From Rhynchopus sp. YZ270_cl-10 (Eukaryota; Euglenozoa; Diplonemea; Diplonemida; Diplonemidae): DNA of 64,000 nucleotides. The notes under the pieces are model-generated. The model was not told where the DNA came from. It made no database searches and saw only the letters and a program-made list of their open reading frames with translations. Of this stretch, positions 20,955 through 30,657 are shown piece by piece (position 1 is the stretch's first letter; each line of letters starts with the position of its first letter). The stretch is taken from assembly GCA_964035575.1 (NCBI GenBank), contig OZ037902.1, positions 992,001 to 1,056,000 of the forward strand, in the 5' to 3' direction. The translations under genes were made by a program, and so were the position numbers.

Positions 20955-23906
20955 ATGGACATTCGATGGGTCGTCTCCATTATTCTGCTGCATTTATCGC
21001 TGTTTTTTGGTTCTGTTGATGGACAGGACCTTTATGATCATGAGGACTTTCCAGATAAGCTTGACCCTACCCATATCAAAATCATTGTAGCACTGGTCGT
21101 CGTCACTGGAGGCGCAACCATCATAGCCATTGCCGTCTCTTTTAAACGAAAGCTGCACCTTCCTGTGGTTTTGCTTATTGTTATTTGGACCGCCCTCTTT
21201 ACTGTCGGGATTGTCACGTGGTTGATAACGTATATCACTACGAGAGACGCGGTGCTGGATAAATGCGAAATGCTGGTTGCTTCTTATGGGGCCGACGTCA
21301 GACAACACGTTGAACGCGAATTCGCAGTAGGAATCCTTGCTATCGAATCGGTACGACAGTTTGCGGGGTTAGGACTGTTCATGGAGCAAGGCGCACCTCT
21401 GTGGCCTGGTGCGCAGGCACATCTGGAGCGAGCAGGGTTGTCTGCTGGCATGGTGGACACTCTCTCCAAAACCACGCTCCGCATGATCAACGACGACGGC
21501 TACGAACGCACCCTTTCCATGCGGAGGGATGGGGACACCCTGCTCTACCGTCACACCATCTCCACCCTGGAAACCTCGCACCTTCAGTACCTCCCCCCTA
21601 CCCTCATCTGCAAGCCTGTCGACAAAGAGCCATATTGCCAAACCATGACCGGGTGCGACCTCATCTGGGAAACGGAAAGCTGTGGGATCAAATGCAATGT
21701 GTCCGCAACGGCGCCGGGGAACTGTGTGAAGGGGTACGTAGGGTTTCATACCTGCTCGGAGGATCGGCATAGCGCGTTTTTTAATGTGACGCATAGTGTC
21801 AAGCATTACGATGCGGTAACAGAGTCCTGGTACCGTTCTGTTACCAGCAAGCCTGAGACGAACTATATTGATAAGAACATCACCTGGTTTGACCCTAACC
21901 GAGACAATCCCGGCAATGAGCTGCTCTATCGTGGTGCGGTGCCCTTTATGATGAAAACCGGGCCTGCTACATCTGTTATTGCAGCAGTTTCCATCGAGTA
22001 TTCCCTTGCAACTCTTGGTGTGGAGCTGCGTCGTCTGCAACCTCAAGACACGGAAGGAAGTGTCATTGTTTCGTTGGTCACATATGATTGGCAGCTTGTT
22101 GCCACATCCCTCACCGATGTCGAGCTGGTGAACGATATTTGTGGTCCATCCAACCAGTATTATAACCCTGCTCAAGGTGCGTCGGTAGACACCCCGCTGT
22201 GTATTCAGCTTCCTCGAAGTGTTCGGTCCATTTATAAGGAGGATTCTAAAATCAAAATGTCGGTGTACACTGTGAATGATAAGTACAATTCGATTGAGAC
22301 GACGCAGCCGTCGTTGCATATGGAAGAGAGCGATGCAGTCATGGCGGTGCCGATTAAGGTCGGTGGGGAGCATCGGATGTTGCTGACAATGGTGCTGCCG
22401 TATTCGGATGTGTTGGGGCAGATTGATCAGGGGTCGATTGCAGCATTAATATTTGCTGTGTCGTTGTCGGCGATATGCGGGGCTGTGACGTACGCTGTGG
22501 TGTGGCAGACACTCAAACCGCTCAAAGCTTTGGGAATCAGTATGAGCAAGGTTGCAAGCATGAAGTTCGACGCTTCGCAATGCATACAAGAGGCAGAGTT
22601 TAGTAGAATCCGTGAAGTAGCTTCCATGCAAGAATCCTTCCGGAAAATGGCAACAAACCTTGAAGAATACCGCAGATATCTGCCACACAGTGTACTATGC
22701 TTGGACACAGATTCGAACAGTAGAAGGTCGTCCGATCGTCACCCCAACTCTGATACTCCTCCTACATCTGTCTTGGAGATTTCGACTGATACTGATAACA
22801 GCATGCCTTCTGATAGTGAACCGTGTGATGGGCCGACGCAGCGTCAAATTGCAGAGAGGAAAAAGGCAGAGCGGAGGAGGGATCGAGACCGAGGGCGTCG
22901 TTCTCGTGGTGATAAAAGCTATCGTAAGCCGGCGAATGCGCCGTCGTCGTCGTCGAGAGCGAACCCTGTGAATCCGTTGTCAAGAAAAACGAGGGCCTTC
23001 TGTGTTGCGTTGAAACGCCGTTCGATTTCGTTGGCGTGCGTGAACGTGAAAGGGTTTTTGAATGTAGCGGAGAATGTGAACCGCACGGAGCTGCTTGCAG
23101 TGCATTCCCGTTATGTTGGAACCGTCGCTGGATACGTCAAAAGCTACCGTGGTGTTGTCGATACAGTCTCTGGGGATAAAATCGTTGCCAGCTTCAACGC
23201 TGTTTTACATTGTGGGTCACATCGTTCTACCTCCGCAAAGTGTGTCCATGCGATACGGCAACTCTTTGCTCGTGACCCTCTTACTGCGGGAGATGGCAAA
23301 AAAATGCAGGTAGCGACAAACTCCGCTGTTGCCAGCGGAGCTGCACTGTGCGGCAACCTTGGTCTACAGGGGCTGAAGCGATACAACATGCTGGGTAGGG
23401 TCGCTTCTTCGGTGAGGGTCATGGAGAGGTTGGGGTCGTCCTGGGATGTTTCGGTTTTGGTGGATAATTGTGTCGCTGAGGCAATGAAAGGGTTTGCAAT
23501 CCGCGCTGTCTGCAAAGTCTGGGACGGAAGGCGTGAGACTATGCTAAGCGAAGTGGTCCGTTCCGGTGATACCAGCACCTATTCTGATTATAATAAGGCG
23601 TTAGAGTGCATCTATGCGGCGCGATTCCCTGCCGCGGAAGCCCTAATAAAGAAGGTAGCCATCCGCTATCCCGACGAACCCCGCATCCCACCCCTCGCCG
23701 GCTGGCTCCACGAATGCATCCGTCTCCAACGTGCCCCTGCACCCCTCCCCATCTATTGGCTCTACAAACTCCCATACCCTGCTCCCATAGCAACCTGGGG
23801 GGTAGGTGCCATGAGTCCACGTGGTCGTGCCCCTGCGCTACCCCACGAAGCTACCCTCCCAGGAACTGTAGACCGGAATGAACATAGCGATGTCGAGATG
23901 CATTAA
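20955..23906 (+). CDS. Membrane receptor with degenerate class III cyclase domain
   Basis: A 983-residue protein without a visible intron. A signal-like hydrophobic N-terminus (1-23) is followed by two hydrophobic helices (about 42-62 and 70-93), a large Cys-containing sensor-like ectodomain (about 95-490), a transmembrane helix (about 492-515), a HAMP-like region with KPLKALG, and a basic Ser/Arg-rich linker. The cyclase fold is at about 690-825: VNVKGF, SGDKIVASF, GNLGLQGLKRYNMLG. The first metal-binding Asp of the usual DIxGF is Asn. The Asn and Arg of the usual VNxAxR are Ser and Val, while the Asp in GD remains. The topology recalls receptor-type cyclases of kinetoplastids, but the active site looks dead, so it is probably a pseudo-cyclase signalling receptor. 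The ATG at 20955 follows pyrimidine-rich leader sequence. Confidence 0.75.
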   Translation: MDIRWVVSIILLHLSLFFGSVDGQDLYDHEDFPDKLDPTHIKIIVALVVVTGGATIIAIAVSFKRKLHLPVVLLIVIWTALFTVGIVTWLITYITTRDAVLDKCEMLVASYGADVRQHVEREFAVGILAIESVRQFAGLGLFMEQGAPLWPGAQAHLERAGLSAGMVDTLSKTTLRMINDDGYERTLSMRRDGDTLLYRHTISTLETSHLQYLPPTLICKPVDKEPYCQTMTGCDLIWETESCGIKCNVSATAPGNCVKGYVGFHTCSEDRHSAFFNVTHSVKHYDAVTESWYRSVTSKPETNYIDKNITWFDPNRDNPGNELLYRGAVPFMMKTGPATSVIAAVSIEYSLATLGVELRRLQPQDTEGSVIVSLVTYDWQLVATSLTDVELVNDICGPSNQYYNPAQGASVDTPLCIQLPRSVRSIYKEDSKIKMSVYTVNDKYNSIETTQPSLHMEESDAVMAVPIKVGGEHRMLLTMVLPYSDVLGQIDQGSIAALIFAVSLSAICGAVTYAVVWQTLKPLKALGISMSKVASMKFDASQCIQEAEFSRIREVASMQESFRKMATNLEEYRRYLPHSVLCLDTDSNSRRSSDRHPNSDTPPTSVLEISTDTDNSMPSDSEPCDGPTQRQIAERKKAERRRDRDRGRRSRGDKSYRKPANAPSSSSRANPVNPLSRKTRAFCVALKRRSISLACVNVKGFLNVAENVNRTELLAVHSRYVGTVAGYVKSYRGVVDTVSGDKIVASFNAVLHCGSHRSTSAKCVHAIRQLFARDPLTAGDGKKMQVATNSAVASGAALCGNLGLQGLKRYNMLGRVASSVRVMERLGSSWDVSVLVDNCVAEAMKGFAIRAVCKVWDGRRETMLSEVVRSGDTSTYSDYNKALECIYAARFPAAEALIKKVAIRYPDEPRIPPLAGWLHECIRLQRAPAPLPIYWLYKLPYPAPIATWGVGAMSPRGRAPALPHEATLPGTVDRNEHSDVEMH

Positions 23907-24677
23907 GTGGAGGTATCCTCATATAGGTTAGAGGAAGGGAGGGGAAAAGGGGATGGGGGGGGATCTGTTTCATTGTGTTTCTTTTTTTTGTGACGACAGG
24001 GCAGATGTAATGTAGTGAGAAGAGTGCATTCATCAGAGATTTTCCCTTTTTTTTTTTACTCCTGTAAAAGGCGTTTTGTTGGGATAGATTTTTTTTCAAA
24101 TTCCTAGAGGTTTTATTTTCATTTCTTATTTGGATGCCTCGCTGTGAAATGAAGCTCAGTGCGTTTTTTTTTTTTCTTCTTCTATTTGTCAAGTTTTGTT
24201 CCGGATTATTTGAATTTGAACTCAAAAAAAAAACCCCCCCTTGAAGGGTGTTGGACGTGCCGATTCACAAATCACGTCTAATATTTCAAGTTTTCTTTCT
24301 TTCACAAACATTAAAAAAAAAAGCAAGGGTACTTCTTTAGCACCCTTATGTACCTTCTTTTCATTAGAAAAAGAATGTATATGAAACAAGTTTTCTTTTC
24401 CTTCATTCAGTTCTTTCACCCAATGCCCGTATCCTGAGACAGCAGGACGGTGGCCATGGAAGTCGGCATCCGATAATGAGTGTGTAACAACTCACCTGCC
24501 TATTTGGTGTGGCATTTGCGCTTCCGACCTTATTTCTGTTTCTTCCCGCGCCCCTCTTTGCAATGTGGTTTATGAGAAAAAAAAAATCAAATTTTAGATG
24601 TGCAATTCCCGAGGTTCATCCCATCTATTATGACTAAAATACGGAGAGGCTCAGGTTCATCTTATCAACCCTTTTTT

Positions 24678-24820
24678 GTATTTTTATTCCTACAAGCGTA
24701 GCTTAAAGGAGAAATAGTTCCTCAGATACGGTCGCCAATCACCCCTCAAACAGGGTAATTGAGCAATCAACGAAAAAACCTTTTTTCCTTTTACTTACCT
24801 ATCAGAGTTACTATTTTTTA
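24678..24820 (+). repeat. Dispersed element E, copy 2
   Basis: It matches the element in EIF3L intron 4 in its CTACAAGCGTAGCTTAAA, CGCCAATCACCCCTC, AGGGTAATTGAGCAATCAA and TTTTACTTACCTATC blocks, in the same order. It has about 22 extra bases after the first hairpin. It is intergenic here and intronic there, which shows dispersal. Confidence 0.7.
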
Positions 24821-24952
24821 TTTTTGAAAGAAATACTCTGTTGGGTTTGCTAAACCTGCGGAGAAGGAAACAGAGCATGTGTCTGCGTCCGATGGACGGT
24901 GGGGCGTTCTTGCACATTTCTACTCTTGTCCCCGCGATAACGAATATGATAA

Positions 24953-25012
24953 GGTGACTAAGCAAGAGAGGCTTAGGGTCATCTTATAAACGCTTCTTTT
25001 TTTTTTTTCCAG
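24953..25012 (+). repeat. Dispersed hairpin element A, well-preserved copy
   Basis: The element runs AAGGTGACTAAGC, loop AAGAGAG, GCTTAGGGTCATC, tail TTATAAACGCTTC, a long T-run and CCAG. It starts with a donor-like AAG|GTGACT and ends in an ideal acceptor. The next base starts a long family-B element, so the two abut head to tail. Confidence 0.8.
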
Positions 25013-25107
25013 ATGTCAACCTCGAAATGGATGTAGGACCGCAGGGTGTGGGGTCCACCTGTCATGTCCACTGTCACGAGAGGCTTTTGTATTTCAAGTC
25101 AAAAAAA
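25013..25107 (+). repeat. Dispersed element B, long form, copy 2
   Basis: It begins ATGTCAACCTCGAAATGG, then GTAGGACCGCAGGGTG, GGGGTCCACC, CCACTGTCACGAGAGGCT and TTTGTATTTCAAGTC. It directly follows the AG of the preceding family-A copy. Confidence 0.7.
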
Positions 25108-25663
25108 GGGTATAGTGTAGTACACTCTAGGGTGGTTACACTAATACAACCAAGTTTTTCAAAAAAAGAATTTTTCTTTGAGTCTTTTCAGGCGTCTGCG
25201 CGCATCAAACTTCACTTTTTTTTGTTGCTAATTGTGTGTGCACGAGAGGCACATTTAGCTTCCATGGTGCTTTCGGAAGTCGGTCAACGACCTGTCGATG
25301 ACCTGTCGGCGACCTGTCAATATCAGGGGGGGTGTGTATAGAGTCCCTGTGTCAGCGACCTGTCAATATCGACCCCTCCCGGAGCACCATTCCAGTTTTC
25401 TTCTTTCTTCTTTTTCTTTTCCCCACCAAAAAAGTGTTTGTTTTTTTTCTTTCTTTTTCAAATGCTCTACACCAAATTTAGGTTTCCTTTTTATATTGCA
25501 CCATGCTACACCACAGTCGCTCGCCCCATCTCTCCCCTCTCCCCTTTTCTCACTATGGGTTATGAGGATAGTTCTTCATAACCCAGAGACAGATGATTTG
25601 CAGAAAATCAGCTCGTTTTTTTTTTTTTTTTCTTTCTTTTTTTTTTTCGCCTTTTTATATCAG

Positions 25664-25785
25664 ATGTAACCCACGAAATGGATTGTAGGACTGCATGGTT
25701 GGGTGTCCACCCTCCGGTACAGCCGGTCATACCAAAGGTACACTGTTTCACGAGAGGGCTTTTGGATTTCAAGTCAACTTTATTT
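25664..25785 (+). repeat. Dispersed element B, long form, best-preserved copy
   Basis: It begins ATGTAACCCACGAAATGG, then ATTGTAGGACTGCATGG, the self-pairing GGGTGTCCACCC and CCGGTACAGCCGG, then AAAGGTACACTGTTTCACG, AGAGGGCTTTTGG and ATTTCAAGTCAACTTTATT. Several short hairpins in series precede the conserved CACGAGAGG hairpin. Confidence 0.75.
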
Positions 25786-26348
25786 GGTTTGATAATCTAG
25801 AGCCGTTCCCTGTGCCCAGCAAATTCTGTTGTAGGTGAAGTGTTTTTGCACTATCAGCAATTATTTTTGTGTCATGGCATGTCTGCACCCCCAGAAATAT
25901 CTGCACGTTGACAGCTTTACGTTAGGTACACTGCCATAGGATTTGAATTTCAAGTCACATTTTTTGTCCATTCTTTTCCCGTCAAAAGAGAAGCCATTTT
26001 ATCTGTGAGTTTTTTTACTGTACGAAAAAAAACATTATGGACCCGCCAGTTTTAGAGGAGCAATGATTTTGTACATTTATTTGTCTTTTTCTTTTTGTCA
26101 CCTGAAGGAGGAAATAGAAACAAAGCATTTTTTTTGAACACACTTTGCGGTGGGGACGAACCGCGCTGCAGAGCCACTCCTCACCAAACAGGTCGAGGTG
26201 TGTGCGTTTCACCACTTGGATGGAAATAATTGGGCAACCACCAGCCAAAGGGTCATTTGTGCGAAAAACTCGAAAATCAGAACACGATTTTCGTTCTAAA
26301 ACGAAATTCCAAAAAATAAAACCCCCCCCCGCCACCCCCACCATTTAC

Positions 26349-26490
26349 GCTTTCATCCGGGACTGTCATTGTGGGTCAGTCAATGGTGTCTGCGTTAATT
26401 CGTCCTATTTTTTTTTTTTTTTTGTGCTTTCATCCGGATGGCTGGCATCGTACGTGGGTCAGTCGGAGGTGCCTGCATCAACAACTACAG
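26349..26490 (+). repeat. Tandem pair of TTTCATCCGG repeats
   Basis: Two degenerate units of about 75 bp each run GCTTTCATCCGG, GTGGGTCAGTC, a GGTG[TC]CTGC string and a T-run. A half-copy with TTTTGTGCTTTCATCCGGAT lies near 19811. Function is unknown. Confidence 0.5.
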
Positions 26491-28062
26491 ATTTTTTTCC
26501 CTCCAACAGTTTTCCCCTTTGTGAACCAACCCAGGGCAAAAGCTTTGGTTCCATTCTTACGAATACCTTTTCTTCCATTTTTCTTTTTTTTTTTTTGTGG
26601 TGTGACGGTTTGGAATGATTGCCAGGCTTCCTTGCAGGGGAACGTTCATTGTGAACGCAGTAAGAGTGGGGGGTGTTTTCCCAAAGAATAGAGAGTGTGT
26701 CCTATACGCATTCCATTTTTCAAGTTTGCACTGTCAGCCGAATTTTTTTTTCAAGTCTTTTTTTTTTTTTGTCTCTCCGACAGGTGTGTACCATTGAAGT
26801 ACCCTCTGGTTGGAGTAGCGGGTCAACAGGTGTATTGCGTTCTCAAACTCAGAGGCGTTTTGCATCCTTTTTGCTCTTATTTTTAAAGGTGGCTAAGCGA
26901 GTGGGTGCTCAGTTTCCCCAACAATAAAATAACAACAACTGCGACAGAAGAAATTGTCGGATTGATCAAAACAATATTCCCATTTACCTTTCCTTTTATT
27001 CGTTTAGTTTTTTTCTTCTGTGAAGTTTAGTGAAACAAAGCAACGCAGTAGCACTTAGTGTAGCACACCAGAGAATTGTCTACGAAAGTAACACAAAACT
27101 CAGCTTTTAAATAGAAGAATAAAACGGAGGTCCATTTGGACGTTATGATGGTGGGTATTTAGTGTACAAAAGTACATAGTCTCAAAACTTATGATGTTCA
27201 GGACATCACACTACTCTCTCCGTCAGAGGCCCTCAACGGAAAGCTTGGACCACTTTTTTTTCTTCAAAAATAATAAAATATTTCATCAATTATTTAGCCC
27301 CATGTACGGTTCTCATCACAGACTTTTGTATGTGTTTTTTTTTTCTTCGTTTTCAAAAAAGTTCTGTTGATCATCAACAGAAATTTGTTAGGCCCCCTGA
27401 TCAACTTTACTTCGTTTCTGCATCCGTTGATGTATATCTGCACAGCCCTGTTTTTTATTTTCATTTTTATATTATTGTGCCTTGTTGTGCACACGCGAGG
27501 TAGACATACGTCTTGCAAGAGGCCTTTTCCATGCGACCAAGCACACAAAGGCTTAGGATCATCTTGTACCTCTTTCCCTTTCTGCAATGGACTGTACCTG
27601 TGCATAACTCAAGCCGTGGGGGTTCCTTAGGAAGTGTCCATTTTCTGCAAAATACCTGTCATCGGAGGGTAACAGGATGCGTACTGTGTATATGTGTGCA
27701 AGTCAAGCCACGTATCACATTTTCCCTCCAAAGTCCTTCGGCTCAACATTTTCTTCATTTTTTTTTTGAACTTTGCAAAGGCAAACCCTTCCTTTCAAAG
27801 TATTCCCCCTCTTTCTGTTTTTTTTGGGGTATTTTTTTTTGGTTCTTATCCTGTGTCTATCCTCGCCTGTACTTCCGTTTATTCTTTCTCGTTATGTCAT
27901 CGGTTCTTCCTTCCCCCCCCCCTTTTTTTCCTTCAAAATCCCTCAATTTTTTTGCCCTCTTTATCCTCAAAATCTTACCCAAAACATCAAAACAGAAAAT
28001 ACACAAAGACGTCTCCACTAGAGACATTTTCTCAAAAAAAACACCCATTTTTTTCAAAAAAA

Positions 28063-29034
28063 ATGGCCGCCACCCAAACGCCCACCCTTAAGGGGGTTAG
28101 CAGCAAACAGGCTTCTGCAGAGGGGCCAGTTTCTACTCCATTGGACTCGGTGCGTGCGAAGAAATGTGCTGCAGCGTTGTTGCTGCCGACAGCATCGGAG
28201 AAGGAGTATTTGGACGAACAGGCAACGCTACAGGAGGGAGAGCCAGCTACCGTCCCCGAACCCCCGCTTCGTTGTGTATACCTGACCTGGACGTGCCTCG
28301 ACAAATTCGGTGAAGAGCAGTACATCCGCACCCGAAACGTCCGTCTCTTCCACAGTGCATACAAAGGCATGAAATCGGTTCTCATCGCTGGCGGTCCTGT
28401 CCATCGCTACCAAAAAAAAAACAACAAAAAAAATGTAATCGACGACATAGTCAGCGTCAGAACCCTCAAGCACGCTGATATTGATGTTCAAAAGAAGCGT
28501 CTTAAAAAGTTTACTGATGAATATGGGTTGATTCTTTGTGATAATAGGTGTATTAGAGAGCTGCCGACGGCGTTGAAATCGAAGGTGGCGGTGAAGTTGG
28601 ATTGTACGGATATGAAGAAATTCACGCAGAAAGTGGATTGGGGCTTGAAAAGCGCGTCCATCAAGACCGGAAAGGGGGTTCTCAGCATGCGGATAGGCTC
28701 TGTTCTGTTGACCCCTACAGAGCTGTTGGAGAACATCCGATTTGCACTTAGGTTTCTTGAAGACCACATTCCCGAGATCTGGGGGAATCTCAAGGCCGCC
28801 AGTCTCCTCTCTCCAGGACACCCGCCACTCAAAATTCTCGATAAATTGAATGAGATTCCCACGGGAATGCCTACACCCACCCCAGTCGCAGTCAGCAACA
28901 CCGAACCTCAGCAAAAGTCAAAAGGTACCAAACGAAAGGCGGTCTCCCAAAACATCGAAGACGTGGGTATCGACATCTTCAGCATGAAACGACCCAAAAA
29001 GGGGGGGAAAGCCAAGAAAAAAGCGAGCAAATGA
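28063..29034 (+). CDS. Ribosomal L1 domain protein, RSL1D1/UTP30-like
   Basis: A 323-residue basic protein with an L1-type fold, probably a nucleolar ribosome-biogenesis factor. Landmarks are LCDNRCIRELPTALKSK at about residues 160-180 and VLSMRIGSVLLTPTELLENI followed by a long helix and GNLKAASLLS. The C-terminus is Lys-rich (KRKAVSQ, KKGGKAKKKASK), like a nucleolar targeting tail. The ATG at 28063 is chosen because L1-like sequence lies downstream and the frame upstream is low complexity. No intron is seen. A strong hairpin follows the stop at 29060-29086. Assignment to RSL1D1/UTP30 rather than ribosomal protein L1/L10a rests on the extended lysine-rich tail and weak core similarity. Confidence 0.75.
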   Translation: MAATQTPTLKGVSSKQASAEGPVSTPLDSVRAKKCAAALLLPTASEKEYLDEQATLQEGEPATVPEPPLRCVYLTWTCLDKFGEEQYIRTRNVRLFHSAYKGMKSVLIAGGPVHRYQKKNNKKNVIDDIVSVRTLKHADIDVQKKRLKKFTDEYGLILCDNRCIRELPTALKSKVAVKLDCTDMKKFTQKVDWGLKSASIKTGKGVLSMRIGSVLLTPTELLENIRFALRFLEDHIPEIWGNLKAASLLSPGHPPLKILDKLNEIPTGMPTPTPVAVSNTEPQQKSKGTKRKAVSQNIEDVGIDIFSMKRPKKGGKAKKKASK

Positions 29035-29059
29035 AAAAAAAAGGTCAATTTTTTTTACG

Positions 29060-29086
29060 CCTGATCGTCTATCAAGACGAATCAGG
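29060..29086 (+). other. Hairpin just after the L1-domain gene
   Basis: CCTGAT-CGTCT pairs with AGACG-(A)-ATCAGG around the loop ATCA, 26 bases after the stop codon and after a T-run. It may be an mRNA 3' structure. No function is shown. Confidence 0.5.
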
Positions 29087-29427
29087 ATGGGGGTCACGGT
29101 GGGGTGGGAATATAACGAAAAAAAACCCAAAAGGAAACTGTCAAAAAATACAATCATTTTAGCGATATACACAAAGAAAGAGATTATCACCCCACCTACC
29201 CCACCTTTGTATTTAAATGGTAACCATGTGTATGTCAATGAAGTGTTCTGTGCCTCCTCCAAAGCATGGGACAGATGGTCATCCAACCCCCCCTTTTTCT
29301 CCACTTTCCTCACTTATCCCAGCACAAATCGCCCCCATCTTTTCCCTCCACTTACACAAAAAACCTGAAAGGGTTCCTCCCCACATTTTTTTTTTCCAAA
29401 AAATCTTCTTTTTTCCCATTGGTCGCA

Positions 29428-30657
29428 ATGCAGCAGATGCAGCAGGGCTATAGTGTTCCGTCCAGTCGGGGGATGCCTCCGGTGCATGGTGTAGTGGGGA
29501 CTCCTCAGTATCAGGCGCATGCGAACCACCAGCAGTACCAGGGTGCGATTGGGCATTATGGGAAGATGCCTGACGCGCAGGGGGTCGATGTGGTGAACCA
29601 GGACATCATCGCGCAGAAGAGACGGCGTGAGCTGGAGCGTGCTGTGGAGGAGAAGGAGACGTTGCTGCAAACGTACAGGGCGAACCGTGTGGATGTGCAC
29701 GACACGGCGATTCTGGAGCGGCACATTGCCGCCCTCAGGCTGCAGCTGCAGTCAGCCCCCCAGCCGGTGACACACCAGAGTGCAGTGCTCCCACAGCAGG
29801 TGTCGCAGATGCAGGTGCAAGCGGCGCCGCCCACGCCCGCCATGTTCGCAGCACCCTCGTCCGCAGCGAGGAGTACGCAAGGCTCTGGGCCAGGGGGGCG
29901 GCGTACCAAGAGAGATGAGGTGTGGGAGCGGAAGTACCAGCAGTACCTTGGCAGGGTGGCGTCGAGTAGGGGGAGCAGTGTGGTGCAGACACCGGTGCCG
30001 ACACCGGGTGGGGTGGGGTATCAGCAGCAGGTGCAGATGCAGCAGCATGTTCAGCAGCATGTTCAGCAGCAGCAGCAGCAACACCAACAACAACAACAAC
30101 AGCAGCAGCAGCAGCAAGTAGAGCAATACCAGAGGCAGCAAATGCAGTACCAGATGCAAGAGCAGCAGATGCAAGCCCCTCACTCCACCCCATCCTCGTC
30201 CTCAGGGCTCTCTGCAAAGAGGGTGTCTAGTCAGCCAAGACTTCTGACAGGAGACTTGCGAGAGCACAACAGGCAACAGACGGAGCAGGTGCCTCAGCAG
30301 CAGCAACAGATGCAGCAGCAACAACACCAGGCACAACAGCAACAACAACAGATGCAGCAGCAGCAACACCAGGCACAGCAGCAACAGCAACAGCAGCAAC
30401 AGCAGCATCAGCAGCAGCAGCAGCAGCAGTATAACCAACAGCACGCAGCACAACAGGAGCCCGCAGGCGCTGTGAAGTACGGCCGCAGGTCCACCCCAGA
30501 GTCCCTCTCCTCTCTGCAAGGCTCACTAGGCCCGTCGCAAGACGCCGCCTCAAGACACAGCAACGCACAGTCCAGAGCAGCCAGCAGCGGCAGCGGCTTC
30601 CTCAACTTCGGAAACGACCCAAAGAGCGGGTACGGACGTCGACGCCAGCAGTACTGA
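29428..30657 (+). CDS. Glutamine-rich protein, function unknown
   Basis: A 409-residue protein starting MQQMQQGYSVPSSRG. Residues about 58-115 form a charged helix suited to a coiled coil (QKRRRELERAVEEKETLL). A basic patch RRTKRDEVWERKYQQYLGR follows at about 155. Residues about 200-350 are long Gln tracts coded by mixed CAG and CAA, interrupted by the segment HSTPSSSSGLSAKR. The C-terminus SGSGFLNFGNDPKSGYGRRR is hydrophilic. The ATG at 29428 follows a T-rich then C/T-rich leader; an upstream in-frame ATG at 29266 would add low-complexity residues. Gln-rich proteins of this type occur among RNA-binding and transcription factors, but I recognise no domain. Confidence 0.75.
   Translation: MQQMQQGYSVPSSRGMPPVHGVVGTPQYQAHANHQQYQGAIGHYGKMPDAQGVDVVNQDIIAQKRRRELERAVEEKETLLQTYRANRVDVHDTAILERHIAALRLQLQSAPQPVTHQSAVLPQQVSQMQVQAAPPTPAMFAAPSSAARSTQGSGPGGRRTKRDEVWERKYQQYLGRVASSRGSSVVQTPVPTPGGVGYQQQVQMQQHVQQHVQQQQQQHQQQQQQQQQQQVEQYQRQQMQYQMQEQQMQAPHSTPSSSSGLSAKRVSSQPRLLTGDLREHNRQQTEQVPQQQQQMQQQQHQAQQQQQQMQQQQHQAQQQQQQQQQQHQQQQQQQYNQQHAAQQEPAGAVKYGRRSTPESLSSLQGSLGPSQDAASRHSNAQSRAASSGSGFLNFGNDPKSGYGRRRQQY
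30026..30447 (+). repeat. Imperfect CAG/CAA trinucleotide tracts in the coding region
   Basis: Glutamine codons form three clusters (about 30026-30176, 30285-30390 and 30390-30447), with CAG and CAA interspersed and the unit ATGCAGCAGCAACA repeated. The mixing of synonymous codons lowers slippage compared with a pure tract. Confidence 0.8.

Larger units (their letters stand above)
23907..28062. other. Repeat-rich 4.2-kb spacer
   Basis: No gene is supported. Dispersed elements present are E (24678-24820), A (24953-25012), B (25013-25107, 25664-25785, short copy 25925-25965), D (25231-25262), a TACACTAATACAACC repeat (25112-25168) and a TTTCATCCGG repeat in tandem (26349-26490). The last 350 bases before 28063 are very pyrimidine-rich, then A-rich. 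The frame of the following gene stays open upstream to 27694 but reads low-complexity Phe/Ser/Lys sequence, so that extension is not called. Confidence 0.55.

Noticed and set aside
27694-28062. Upstream extension of the L1-domain gene to an earlier ATG
   Set aside because: The extra 123 residues are low-complexity Phe/Ser/Lys coded by pyrimidine and A tracts. The ATG at 28063 fits a normal leader and family start.
29266-29427. Earlier in-frame ATG for the Gln-rich protein
   Set aside because: It would translate a C/T-rich leader that looks like a splice-acceptor region. The start at 29428 is more plausible.
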